Positions 32,992-41,545 of a stretch of DNA of 64,000 nt are shown piece after piece (the stretch's first letter is position 1; every line of letters begins with the position of its first letter). The notes beneath the pieces are model-generated. The model did not search any database. It was not told the DNA's origin and was given only the letters and a program-made list of their open reading frames with translations. Origin of the DNA: Qaidamihabitans albus (GTDB lineage: Bacteria > Actinomycetota > Actinomycetes > Mycobacteriales > Pseudonocardiaceae); contig NZ_JAEHOB010000002.1 in assembly GCF_016464705.1 (NCBI RefSeq), forward strand, positions 62,001 to 126,000, written 5' to 3'. A program made the position numbers and the translations under genes.

Positions 32992-33921
32992 ATGGACAGC
33001 ACCGACAGCATCGACAGGACCGACACCATCGACAGCACCGCGGCCACCGGCTTCATGGCCACGCACGCCCGCGTGCTCGACCGGCACCGCTTCGGGCTCG
33101 CGCTCGGCGACGGCGACCCCGAGGCCGCGCTCGCCGCGCTGGAGGCGTACCGCAACCCGGACGGCGGGTACGGCTGGGGCCTCGAACCGGACCTGCGCTC
33201 CCCGGAGAGCCAGCCCGGTCCGGCCCTGCACGCCTTCGAGGTGTTCACCGACATCGGCCCGCACACCAGCCCCCGCGCCGCCGAACTCTGCGACTGGCTG
33301 GCCTCGGTCACCCTGCCCGACGGCGGGCTTCCGTTCGCGCTGCCCGTCGGCGCGCCCGCTGGTTGCGCGCCGTTCTGGACGCAGGCCGACCCCACGGTCT
33401 CCTCGCTGCAGATCTCCGCGATCGTCGCCGCGAACGCCCACCGGAGCGCCGCCTTCGACCCCGCCGTCGCGGCGCACCCGTGGCTGGCGCAGGTCACCCG
33501 GTACTGCCTGTCCGCGATCCGGGAGCTCAGCGGCAAGCCGCAGCCGATGGAGCTCGCCTTCGCCGTCCAGTTCCTCGACGCCGCGCACCATCGCCACCCC
33601 GAGGCGGCGGAGCTGATCGACCGGCTGCGCGAGCACATCCCGCCGGACGGGCTGCTGCGGGTGGACGGCGGCGCCGACGACGAGTTCATGCGGCCGCTCG
33701 ACTTCGCACCGGTATCCGGCGGGCCCGCACGGGACCTGTTCGCCCCGGAGGTCGTCGACGGCGAGCTGCGCCGCCTCGCCGCCGGGCAGCAGGACGACGG
33801 TGGCTGGCGGGTCGACTTCGCCAGCTTCTCCCCCGCCGCGGCCCTGGAGTGGCGCGGCCACGCGACCGTGCGAGCCGTGTCGATCCTGCGCGACCACCGG
33901 CCCCCAGCGCCCGGCTCGTGA
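32992..33921 (+). CDS. alpha/alpha-toroid (terpenoid-cyclase-fold) protein of unknown function
   Basis: A 309-residue protein resembling the prenyltransferase/squalene-cyclase-like toroid fold: repeated helical segments with GGYGWGLEPDLRSPESQPGPALHAFEVF and GGWRVDFASFSPAAALEWRGHATVRAV. No DXDD or DDXXD catalytic motif is seen, so cyclase activity is not claimed. The N terminus DSTDSIDRTDTIDST comes from a short tandem DNA repeat. ATG 32992 is chosen because the open frame further 5' runs through repeat copy 3. The stop codon (33919-33921) is inside repeat copy 4. Confidence 0.68.
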   Translation: MDSTDSIDRTDTIDSTAATGFMATHARVLDRHRFGLALGDGDPEAALAALEAYRNPDGGYGWGLEPDLRSPESQPGPALHAFEVFTDIGPHTSPRAAELCDWLASVTLPDGGLPFALPVGAPAGCAPFWTQADPTVSSLQISAIVAANAHRSAAFDPAVAAHPWLAQVTRYCLSAIRELSGKPQPMELAFAVQFLDAAHHRHPEAAELIDRLREHIPPDGLLRVDGGADDEFMRPLDFAPVSGGPARDLFAPEVVDGELRRLAAGQQDDGGWRVDFASFSPAAALEWRGHATVRAVSILRDHRPPAPGS

Positions 33922-33960
33922 GTGCCCACACGAGTTAGAACACTGTTACGCACTCACGAG
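33915..33960. repeat. 46-bp palindromic intergenic repeat, copy 4
   Basis: It begins CTCGTGAGTGCCCACACGAG and ends AACACTGTTACGCACTCACG. It includes the stop codon of the toroid-protein gene and lies between convergent stops. Its reverse complement differs from copy 2 at only a couple of positions, including the shared off-consensus CGTAACAGTGTT block. Confidence 0.9.
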
Positions 33961-33979
33961 CCGGGGCAGGGGGGCGGGG

Positions 33980-34849
33980 TCAGAAGCGAAGGGCGGCCAG
34001 GTAGTCGAAGCCGACCTTCGCGGTGTGCAGCGGGTCACTGGGCGAGTCGTGCTCCACGATGTAGTGCTTCACGGCGCCGCGGCAGGTCTTGCGGAAGATG
34101 CGCCCGAAGTCGATCGTGCCCTCGCCGAGGTTGGCGAAGCCGCCGCCGGGAGCCCGGTCCTTGACGTGGTACTGCTTCACCCTGCCGAAGCGGCGGTAGT
34201 ACTCCTCGACGGGATCGGCTCCGCCTTCCACCACCCAGTACAGGTCGTACTCGAAGTGGATGTTGCGCGGGCTCGTGTTCTCCGCGATCACGTCGATCGG
34301 CCGCACGCCGTCGATCTCCTGGTACTCGTGCGCGTGGTTGTGGTAGCCGTAGGAGATCCCCGCCTTGCGGAACGCCTCGCCCGCCCGGTCGAGCCGCTGC
34401 GCGAACGCCGTCCACTCGTCGATCGAGCCGTAGTTCGCCCACGCGCAGTCGGCGTAGTGGTAGCCGAGCACCCTGGCGTCGGCGATGAGCTGGTCGAGGT
34501 CCGCCCCGTCGAAGCCGACGTGCGCCGAAACCGCGCGCAGGTGGTAGCGGTCGAGCAGCCCGCGGAACTCCTCCACCGACCGGCCGTACGTTCCGGCGAG
34601 CTCGACATTGCGGTAACCGATGTCCGCAAGCGCCTCCAGAGTGCCCTCCAGGTCGGCCTGCAGGGCGTTGCGGAGGGTGTAGAGCTGGATCGCGATCCGC
34701 TCTCTCGGCAGCCGCCTGCCCGGCCCGCTCCAGCCGGCGTGCGCCGTACCGGCGAGGGCGCCGGTCACGCCGACCGCGGCCGCCGCGCCGGCCGCGGTAC
34801 GCAGCAGGGCACGGCGGGAAAGACCCTTCTCGTCACGCATTCCAGAGCT
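33980..34849 (-). CDS. Tat-exported TIM-barrel sugar isomerase/epimerase-like protein
   Basis: A 289-residue xylose-isomerase-like TIM-barrel protein with a twin-arginine signal (LSRRALLRTAAGAAAAVG, cut probably after TAHA). The mature part has QLYTLRNALQADLEGTLEALADIGYRNVELAG, the metal-site GISYGYHNHAHEYQEI and IHFEYDLYWVVEGG. Start GTG 34849 is preferred since AAGGAG lies 8 bases before it. ATG 34837 is the alternative. It is the last gene of the ebo-like operon. Secreted members of this fold occur in oxidative glycoside pathways, possibly acting on 3-keto sugars. Substrate unknown. Confidence 0.83.
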   Translation of the reverse strand, partial: SSGMRDEKGLSRRALLRTAAGAAAAVGVTGALAGTAHAGWSGPGRRLPRERIAIQLYTLRNALQADLEGTLEALADIGYRNVELAGTYGRSVEEFRGLLDRYHLRAVSAHVGFDGADLDQLIADARVLGYHYADCAWANYGSIDEWTAFAQRLDRAGEAFRKAGISYGYHNHAHEYQEIDGVRPIDVIAENTSPRNIHFEYDLYWVVEGGADPVEEYYRRFGRVKQYHVKDRAPGGGFANLGEGTIDFGRIFRKTCRGAVKHYIVEHDSPSDPLHTAKVGFDYLAALRF

Positions 34850-34857
34850 CACTGACT

Positions 34858-35865
34858 TCACTCCTTCTCCGTGCTGAAAGCGGCATCGAACGCAGCCGCG
34901 GGTTTGTCGAAATTGAGGTTCCGGATGTAGTGCACGGCCTCCGCCGCGCCCCGCAACCGGTCCATCCCCGCGTCCTCCCACTCCACGGAGATCGGTCCCG
35001 TGTAGCCGATCGAGTTGAGCGCGCGGAACGCGCTCTCCCAGTCGACATCGCCGTGCCCGGTGGACACGAAGTCCCAGCCGCGGCGCGCGTCGGCCCACGG
35101 CAGGTGCGAGCCGAGCCGCCCGTTACGGCCGTCGAAGCGCTTCTTCGTGTCCTTGCAGTCCACGTGGTAGATCCGGTCGGCGAAGTCGAGGATGAACCCG
35201 ACCGGGTCGAGGTCCTGCCACACGAAGTGCGACGGGTCCCAGTTCAGCCCGAACGCGGGCCGGTGGCCCACCGCCTCGAGCGCGCGCTTGGTCGTCCAGT
35301 AGTCGTAGGCGATCTCACTGGGGTGCACCTCGTGCGCAAACCGCACGCCGACCTCGTCGAAGACGTCGAGGATCGGGTTCCACCTGGTGGCGAAGTCCGT
35401 GTAGCCGTCGTCGATCATGTCCTGCGACACCGGCGGGAACATCGCGACGTACTTCCAGATCTTCGACCCGGTGAAGCCGATGACGGTGTCCACGCCCAGC
35501 CTCGCGGCGGCGCGCGCCGTGTCGGCGAGCTCGGCGGCCGCCCGCTGCCGGACGCCCTCCGGCTCGCCGTCACCCCAGATGCGCGCAGGCAGTATGTTGC
35601 GGTGCCGCTCGTCGATCGGGTCGTCGCACACGGCCTGCCCGACGAGATGGTTGGAGATCGCCCACACCTTCAGGCCGTACGAGTCGAGCAGCTTGCGCCT
35701 GCCCTCCACATAGTCCTCTTCGGACAGTGCACGGTCCACCTCGAAGTGGTCGCCCGAGCACGCGATCTCCAGCCCGTCGTAGCCCCATTCGGACGCGAGC
35801 CGGCAGACCTCCTCGAACGGCAGGTCGGCCCATTGGCCGGTGAAGAGCGTGATGGGACGGCTCAT
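34858..35865 (-). CDS. TIM-barrel sugar phosphate isomerase/epimerase family protein
   Basis: A 335-residue cytoplasmic xylose-isomerase-like barrel ([81 protein letters not shown]). His, Asp and Glu residues at the barrel mouth give the usual divalent-metal site. The ATG overlaps the preceding stop by four bases and GGAAGGAG is upstream. Such barrels often work next to Gfo/Idh dehydrogenases, one of which is encoded at 46651. Confidence 0.85.
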   Translation of the reverse strand: MSRPITLFTGQWADLPFEEVCRLASEWGYDGLEIACSGDHFEVDRALSEEDYVEGRRKLLDSYGLKVWAISNHLVGQAVCDDPIDERHRNILPARIWGDGEPEGVRQRAAAELADTARAAARLGVDTVIGFTGSKIWKYVAMFPPVSQDMIDDGYTDFATRWNPILDVFDEVGVRFAHEVHPSEIAYDYWTTKRALEAVGHRPAFGLNWDPSHFVWQDLDPVGFILDFADRIYHVDCKDTKKRFDGRNGRLGSHLPWADARRGWDFVSTGHGDVDWESAFRALNSIGYTGPISVEWEDAGMDRLRGAAEAVHYIRNLNFDKPAAAFDAAFSTEKE

Positions 35866-37265
35866 CGAAAAGCTCCTTCCGGGATTCCTTGCAGCGTCAA
35901 CAGGAGGTCACGTACCTCGGTGGCAGCCATCCGCCCGCTGCTCTCCACTGTGGACGGCACGGCGGGATCGGAGCACAGCAGCATCGGCCCCTCCTCCGCC
36001 GAGTCCGGCAGCCTGCCGTGCGAGCCGCGCACGTGGCGCGGGTCGGTGGGCACCACGTTCATCGTGTAGCGCAGGCCCGCCTTCTTGCGCACCAGGTTCA
36101 GCCCGGCCTTGGCCTTGACCAGCCGGTCGGCCGGGTCGAAGAAGAGCTCGGCCGGGTCGTAGCCGGGTTTGCGGTGGATCTCCACCCCCCTGGCGAAGTC
36201 GGGCGCCCTGGCGTCGTCGAGCCAGTAGTAGTAGGTGAACCACGCCCGCGGCTCGGCGACGGCCACCAGCTCGCCCGCGCGCTCGTGGTCGAGCCCGTAC
36301 CGCCGCTGGTCCTCGCGATCGAGCACCTCGTCCACCCCGGTCAGCCCTGCGACGAGGCCGCGGACCTTCGGGATGTCCGCCTCGTCGGCGACGTAGACGT
36401 GTGCGACCTGGTGGTCGGCGACGGCGAAGGCCCGCGACGTCCAGGGATCGAGGTACTCCATGCCGTCCTGGACGTAGACCTCCAGCAGGCCCTCGCGGCG
36501 CAGCGCACGGTTGATGTCGACCGGGGTGTCGGCCGGTGCGATGCCGTACTCGGACAGGGCAACGACGGTGGCGCCGGCCCGCTCGGCGTCACCGAGCAGC
36601 GGCGCCAGCTCGGCGTCAACCGCGCGTGCCGCCGCAACCGCCTGCGGCGAGTCCGGTCCGAAGCGCTGCAGGTCGTAGTCGAGGTGCGGCACGTATACCA
36701 GCAGCAGGTCCGGCCGCTCGTCCCAGAACAGCCGGCGCGAGGCACCGACGATCCACCTCGTCGAGGCGATCGACGCGGTGGGGCCCCAGTAGTTGAACAG
36801 CGGGAAGGTACCCAGGTCCGCGGTGAGCCGGTCGTGCAGCTCGGGCGGGCGCGCGTAGCAGTCCGGCGATTTCCGGCCGTCCGCGTGGTAGATGGGCCGC
36901 GGGGTGACGGTGAAGTCGGTCGACATCCCCATCGCGTACCACCAGCAGATGTTGGCCGAGACGTGGTCCTGCCGGGCCGCCCTGGCGGTCTCCCAGACCT
37001 TCTCCCCCTGCACCAGCCGGTTGTGCTGGCGCCACAGGTAGACCTCCCCGAGGTCGCGGAAGTACCAGCCGTTGCCCACGATCCCGTGCTCGGCCGGGGT
37101 ACGGCCGGTGAGGAAGGTCGACTGGACGCTGCAGGTGACCGCGGGCAGCACCGTCCCGAGCTCCGCCTGCCAGCCGCGCGCGCCGAGCGCGGCGAGGTTG
37201 GGCATGTGCCGCAACAGCTTCGGCGTCATGCCCACGACGTCGATGACGATGAGCTTGTCGTTCAT
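35862..37265 (-). CDS. alkaline phosphatase-fold phosphodiesterase (EboF-like)
   Basis: A 467-residue protein of the nucleotide pyrophosphatase/phosphodiesterase branch of the alkaline phosphatase superfamily: [21 protein letters not shown], the nucleophile region [42 protein letters not shown] and [14 protein letters not shown]. The usual metal motif DHG appears as SEYG, so the metal site may be altered. ATG 37265 overlaps the eboE stop. Position after an EboE gene matches the ebo cluster layout, where the last gene encodes this fold. Natural substrate unknown. Confidence 0.8.
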   Translation of the reverse strand: MNDKLIVIDVVGMTPKLLRHMPNLAALGARGWQAELGTVLPAVTCSVQSTFLTGRTPAEHGIVGNGWYFRDLGEVYLWRQHNRLVQGEKVWETARAARQDHVSANICWWYAMGMSTDFTVTPRPIYHADGRKSPDCYARPPELHDRLTADLGTFPLFNYWGPTASIASTRWIVGASRRLFWDERPDLLLVYVPHLDYDLQRFGPDSPQAVAAARAVDAELAPLLGDAERAGATVVALSEYGIAPADTPVDINRALRREGLLEVYVQDGMEYLDPWTSRAFAVADHQVAHVYVADEADIPKVRGLVAGLTGVDEVLDREDQRRYGLDHERAGELVAVAEPRAWFTYYYWLDDARAPDFARGVEIHRKPGYDPAELFFDPADRLVKAKAGLNLVRKKAGLRYTMNVVPTDPRHVRGSHGRLPDSAEEGPMLLCSDPAVPSTVESSGRMAATEVRDLLLTLQGIPEGAFR

Positions 37266-38380
37266 GTGGGGACCTCCTGGCCCAGCAGATGTGCGCGGGC
37301 CCAGCGCAGTTCGTCGGCGATGCCGTCGGCGAGCTCCTGGCGCTGCCCTTCGGGCAGCACGTTCCAGGTGTACGTCTCCACCTCGACGTGCGGCAGCCGC
37401 CCGTCGTGGGCGGACAGCGCGGCGAGGCTCGCCTCGAGCACGCCGGTCGTGGACGTCAGCGGCGGGTCCGGGTGTGCGTGCAGCGGCACGTGGAAGTGCA
37501 CCCGCCACGGTCCCTCCGCGGGCAGGGTGTCCAGCGCCTCCGGCAGGTCGTCGGCGGCGAGCACCTCGCCCGACGGCGCCAGCTCCCGCACCTGGTGCAG
37601 GTAGCGGGGCTCGGCGAACTCGGCGAGCGCGGCGCGCGCCTGCTCGCTGCCGGGCCGCTCGACGTGCAGGGCCGCCGACGCCTGCACCTTCACCACCTGC
37701 AGACCGGCCCGATGGATACGGTCGATCGCGCCGGCCGGGTCGGCGAAGGACACCGCGAGGTGGCAGGTGTCCAGGCAGAGCCCGACGTACTCGGGTTCGA
37801 CCCGCTCGGCCAGCCAGCCGACCGCGTCGGCCACCGTGTCCAGCACGCAGCCCGGCTCGGGCTCCACCGCCAGCTTGATCGGCTGCTCGTGCCGCGCCAG
37901 CGCGGTGCGCAGCACGCGGGTGACCTCCTCGAAGGCGATTCCCGCGCGCACGTCGTGCGAGGAGCTCCACGGCTCCCGCCAGCCGAGCGGCAGCGTCGAG
38001 ATGCTGCCGTACGCGGCGTCCGCGGGCAGCAGGTCGGCCAGGACCGTGATGCAGTCCAGCGTGTACCGCAGCCTGCTCACGTCCGTCCACCTCGGCACGT
38101 ACACCGCATGCTTCACCACGTCGGCGTGGAAGCCGCCGTAGGGAAAGGCGTTGAGCGTCTGCACCGCGAGCCCGCGGGCGGTCAGCTCGGCGGACAGCCG
38201 CTGCCGGCTCGCCCGGTCGGCGGCCAGCCCCGCGGCGACTTCGGCCGCGAGCCAGAGGCCGACGCCGAGCCGGTCGGCGCCGAGACGTTCGCGCACCGGC
38301 ACGGCGTAGGTGTCGAGCTGGCGCAGGATGCCGTCGAGGTCCTCCGCCGGATGGACGTTCGTGCAGTACGAGAGCAGCAT
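37262..38380 (-). CDS. eboE: metabolite traffic protein EboE
   Basis: A 372-residue TIM-barrel protein matching EboE: LLSYCTNVHPAEDLDGILRQL at the N terminus, LNAFPYGGFHADVVKHAVYVPRWTD, LAVEPEPGCVLDT, GLCLDTCHLAVSF, and HFHVPLHAHP near the end. EboE is one of the conserved proteins of the ebo cluster, implicated in export of metabolites such as scytonemin precursors. Its chemistry is undefined. Its ATG shares one base with the stop of the TatD gene. Confidence 0.87.
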   Translation of the reverse strand: MLLSYCTNVHPAEDLDGILRQLDTYAVPVRERLGADRLGVGLWLAAEVAAGLAADRASRQRLSAELTARGLAVQTLNAFPYGGFHADVVKHAVYVPRWTDVSRLRYTLDCITVLADLLPADAAYGSISTLPLGWREPWSSSHDVRAGIAFEEVTRVLRTALARHEQPIKLAVEPEPGCVLDTVADAVGWLAERVEPEYVGLCLDTCHLAVSFADPAGAIDRIHRAGLQVVKVQASAALHVERPGSEQARAALAEFAEPRYLHQVRELAPSGEVLAADDLPEALDTLPAEGPWRVHFHVPLHAHPDPPLTSTTGVLEASLAALSAHDGRLPHVEVETYTWNVLPEGQRQELADGIADELRWARAHLLGQEVPT

Positions 38381-39255
38381 CAGGCACCGCTGTCCGGCCG
38401 GGGGCCTCTCAGAACGGAGTTGCCCTCGAACGTCTCCCCGGTCGGCGCGGCGTCCTCGATCGGATCGAGAATCAGCTTGCCGCTCTGCCCGTAGAAGGCG
38501 ACCGGGTTCTCCCACAGCACGGTGTCCACATCGGACTCGGTGAAGCCTCCGGCGAGCATCGCCTCGCCGGTCCGCAGCGTCTTCAGCGGATCGGAGCGTC
38601 CCCAGTCGGCGGCGGAGTTGACCAGCATCCGCGCGGTGCCGTGCTCCTTGAGGATCGCCACCATGCGGTGCTCGTCCATCTTCGTGTCCGGGTAGATGGA
38701 GAAGCCCATCCAGCAGCCGGAGTCGGCGACCGGCCCGACGGTGAGCTCGTTGAGATGGTCCACCACGACCCGTTCGGGCGCGATCCCGGAGTCGCGCACC
38801 ACGTCGAGCGTGCGCCTGGTGCCGGCGAGCTTGTCCCGGTGCGGGGTGTGCACGAGCACCGGCAGGTCGTGCTCGACCGCCATCGCGAGCTGCCGCTCGA
38901 ACGCCTTCTCCTCGGCCTCGGTCATCGAGTCGTAGCCCACCTCGCCGACGGCGACCACGCCGTCCTTGGCGAGATAGCGCGGCATGATGTCGAGCACCTC
39001 GGTGCAGCGAGGGTCGTTGGCCTCCTTGGGGTTCAGCGCGATCGTGCAGTGGTGCCGGATGCCGAACTGCGCGGCACGGAAGCGTTCCCAGCCGATCAGC
39101 CCGTCGAAGTAGTCGACGAACGAGCCCACGCTGGTGCGCGGCTGGCCGAGCCAGAACGCCGGTTCGACGAGCGCGCGCACCCCGGCGGCGTACATCGCCT
39201 CGTAGTCCAGCGTCGTCCGCGACGTCATGTGGATGTGCGGGTCGAAGATCCTCAC
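38380..39255 (-). CDS. eboB: TatD-family metal-dependent hydrolase (EboB-like)
   Basis: A 291-residue amidohydrolase-fold protein. Metal ligands are His7 and His9 in DPHIHM, Glu in VGEVGYDS, His in PVLVHTPH, His in VVDHLNELTVG and Asp in NSAADWGRSD. The sequence is closer to EboB-type hydrolases than to nuclease TatD, and its linkage to EboE and EboC supports that. The GTG start overlaps the stop of the EboA-fusion gene by four bases. Substrate unknown. Confidence 0.83.
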   Translation of the reverse strand: MRIFDPHIHMTSRTTLDYEAMYAAGVRALVEPAFWLGQPRTSVGSFVDYFDGLIGWERFRAAQFGIRHHCTIALNPKEANDPRCTEVLDIMPRYLAKDGVVAVGEVGYDSMTEAEEKAFERQLAMAVEHDLPVLVHTPHRDKLAGTRRTLDVVRDSGIAPERVVVDHLNELTVGPVADSGCWMGFSIYPDTKMDEHRMVAILKEHGTARMLVNSAADWGRSDPLKTLRTGEAMLAGGFTESDVDTVLWENPVAFYGQSGKLILDPIEDAAPTGETFEGNSVLRGPRPDSGA

Positions 39256-40679
39256 TGGCCTGCCTCCTCTCCGATCAGGTACGCGTCGGCGGGCACGTCG
39301 CGCCCGGCCGCCTTCCGCTCGGCGACGTAGTCACCGACCATCCGGACGAGCTCGGCATCGGTGCGTTCGTGCAGGGCGGCCACCGCGGCCACCGGCACGC
39401 CGACGAACAGGCACTTGAGCACCCCGTGCCGCCAGGCGTGCGCGTCGAGGTGCTCGGCGGCGAACGGCCCGAGCGCGGCGGCGACGAGCCCGGTGTCGTT
39501 GGCCCGCAGTGCGTCCTCGACGAGTAGCAGACCTGCCTCCCGTACCTCGTGCGCTCCGGCAGGCAGCCGGTGCAGCGCCCGCAGCACGCCGCGGCGCTCG
39601 GCGCCGTCACCGTAGCGGTACAGGTCGGCGACCTCCTTCGCCAGCTCCGCGGCGGGCAGCACCTCGCTCAGCGCGGCGAGCAGCCTGCCGCGCGCCCGGT
39701 CGTCCACCGTGCCGTGCACGAGCCCGTGCGGATCGGTGTCCGGGCGCAGCGCGGCGCGGCCGACCTTGCGGCCCACGGCGGGAAACAGGCTCCGCGCCGA
39801 GGCGGGATCGGCGCGGACGCGGTTCTCCGCCTCGGCGAGCCAGGACGCGGCACCCAGCGCGGCCGCGCTGCGCCGGGCGACCTCGGGCGCCGCGTGGCTG
39901 TGCCGCGGCAGCTCCACCGCGGCGAGGCCGCGGTAGCCGACCTCCATCAGCGCGGCCAGCGTGCCGGTCAGGTCTAGCTCACCCGCGCCGAACTCCAGAT
40001 GCTCGTGCACGCCGGGCAGCATGTCGTCGAGCTGGACGTTGAACAACAGGTCCCCGGCCTCGCGCACGCACTCCGCCGCGTTCTTCGGCTCGACCGCCAC
40101 GCAGTGCCCCACGTCGAGGGTGACACCGAGCCGCGCGGGTGCGCCGAGCTCCGCCCGCAGGTCCAGCGCCTGGGCGAGATGCTGGACGAAATGCCCCGGC
40201 TCGGGTTCCAGCGCGAGCCGCACGTCCCGGGCATCCGCCTCCTCCAGCACCGTGCCGACACCGCCGCACAGCCGCCGCCACGCGGTCTCGTCGTCGACGG
40301 CGTCCGGGCCGGAGGGCCTGACCCCGGACCAGAACGACACGCACTCGGCGCCCAGATCCACCGCGATCCGCACCGCACGGCTCAGGAAGTCCAGTCGCGG
40401 CCCGGGGTCGGTGGAGAGCAGGGTCGGCTGATGCTTGTGCCACGGGTCGAGCAGGTAGCGCGCACCGGTCTCCACCACCACGGCGAGGCCGAGGCGGTCG
40501 AGGCGCGCGGCGAGCAGGCGGGTGCGCTCGGCGACATCGGGTCCGAACGGATCGAGGTGGGCGTGGTCGAGGGTGAGCGCCACCCCCTGGTAGCCGAGAT
40601 CCGCGATGACACCGAGGGCGTCGTCCAGCCGGTGGTTGGCGAAGCCGTTGGTGCCGTAACCGAGGCGCAGCGTGCTCAT
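39252..40679 (-). CDS. TIM-barrel isomerase fused to an EboA-like domain
   Basis: A 475-residue two-domain protein. Residues 1-280 are a xylose-isomerase-like barrel (RLGYGTNGFANHRLDDALGVIADLGYQGVALTLDHAHLDP, LALEPEPGHFVQ, TLDVGHCVAVEP, AAVELPRHSHAAP). Residues about 300-475 are a helical domain like EboA (RADPASARSLFPAVGRKVGRAAL, WRHGVLKCLFVGVPVAAV). EboA is normally a separate small protein of the ebo cluster. Fusion to a barrel ties them to one pathway. It is coupled by ATGA to eboC and by GTGA to the TatD gene. Confidence 0.78.
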   Translation of the reverse strand: MSTLRLGYGTNGFANHRLDDALGVIADLGYQGVALTLDHAHLDPFGPDVAERTRLLAARLDRLGLAVVVETGARYLLDPWHKHQPTLLSTDPGPRLDFLSRAVRIAVDLGAECVSFWSGVRPSGPDAVDDETAWRRLCGGVGTVLEEADARDVRLALEPEPGHFVQHLAQALDLRAELGAPARLGVTLDVGHCVAVEPKNAAECVREAGDLLFNVQLDDMLPGVHEHLEFGAGELDLTGTLAALMEVGYRGLAAVELPRHSHAAPEVARRSAAALGAASWLAEAENRVRADPASARSLFPAVGRKVGRAALRPDTDPHGLVHGTVDDRARGRLLAALSEVLPAAELAKEVADLYRYGDGAERRGVLRALHRLPAGAHEVREAGLLLVEDALRANDTGLVAAALGPFAAEHLDAHAWRHGVLKCLFVGVPVAAVAALHERTDAELVRMVGDYVAERKAAGRDVPADAYLIGEEAGQ

Positions 40680-41545
40680 GTGGGACTCACCTTCCTGGCG
40701 AGCCTGCGGGCCAGCGGCAGTGCCCCGGCCAGCGCGGTGGCCGTGCGCACCGCTCCGTGCCGGGCGATCAGGCTCGCCTGCAACGGGACCATGCCGTGGA
40801 TACCGGCGGCCGTGGCCGTGCGCACGTGCGCCGCCGAGGGCGAGGCGGCCGCCCGGTACTGCGCCCGGCCGACCGTGCCGGCGTATCCGGCGCCGAAGGC
40901 GAGTGCCGCCAGCCGGTGCGAACGGCGCGCGCTGCGCCCGGTCACGGCGAGTCCGGTGGAGGCCGCCGTGCCGGCCAGCGCCGCGGTCGCCGTCTCGCTC
41001 GACCCGCCGTGCACCTCGCCGCCGGAGAGCGCGGTCAGGCCCAGGGTGTGCACCCCGAGCGCCGCGGCCGCCGGAGCGGCGCCGCGCCAGCGCCCGTCCG
41101 CACCGAGCAGCACGTCCAGTGCCCGGCACGTCGCCATGCCGAGCGGGCCCGCGGCCGTGCCCTTGAGCCTCGTGTCGTAGGCCCACACGGCGGCGGCCAG
41201 CGGGGCCGCGATCCGCAGGCAGCGCTGTCCGCCGCCGAACCCGGCCAGCCCGAGCCCGGCAGCGGTCAGCACACCCCCAGCGGCTAGTGCGGCGCCGGAG
41301 CTGATCCGGCCCGATGGGATGGGCCGCTCAGGGCGCTCGACGGCGTCGAGGTCCCGGTCGGCCCAGTCGTTGAGCGCCATTCCGGCCCAGTAGAAGGCCG
41401 CCGAGGCCAGCGGCAGGGCCCAGCGCCTGCCGCGCAGCGGCCTGCCGGCAGCCGCCGCGCCGGTCACCGTGTCGCCCAGCACGGTCAGCGCCGCCGGTGC
41501 GCGCACCAGCTCGGCGAAGGCGCCGAGGCGAGGTGCGCCGGTCAC
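40676..41545 (-). CDS. eboC: UbiA-like prenyltransferase EboC
   Basis: A 289-residue integral membrane protein of the UbiA superfamily. The first aspartate-rich motif is NDWADRDLDAVERPERPIPSG. A second, less typical region contains YDTRLKGTAAGPLGMATCRALDVLLG. The remaining sequence is mostly hydrophobic. It is assigned as EboC by these motifs and by eboB/eboE neighbours. GTG 41545 is chosen because it overlaps the preceding stop by four bases. Prenyl donor and acceptor are unknown. Confidence 0.82.
   Translation of the reverse strand: MTGAPRLGAFAELVRAPAALTVLGDTVTGAAAAGRPLRGRRWALPLASAAFYWAGMALNDWADRDLDAVERPERPIPSGRISSGAALAAGGVLTAAGLGLAGFGGGQRCLRIAAPLAAAVWAYDTRLKGTAAGPLGMATCRALDVLLGADGRWRGAAPAAAALGVHTLGLTALSGGEVHGGSSETATAALAGTAASTGLAVTGRSARRSHRLAALAFGAGYAGTVGRAQYRAAASPSAAHVRTATAAGIHGMVPLQASLIARHGAVRTATALAGALPLARRLARKVSPT

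Noticed and set aside
35327-36069. Plus-strand open frames across the isomerase and phosphatase-fold genes
   Set aside because: They are antisense shadows. The minus-strand frames are coupled by ATGA overlaps and match known folds.
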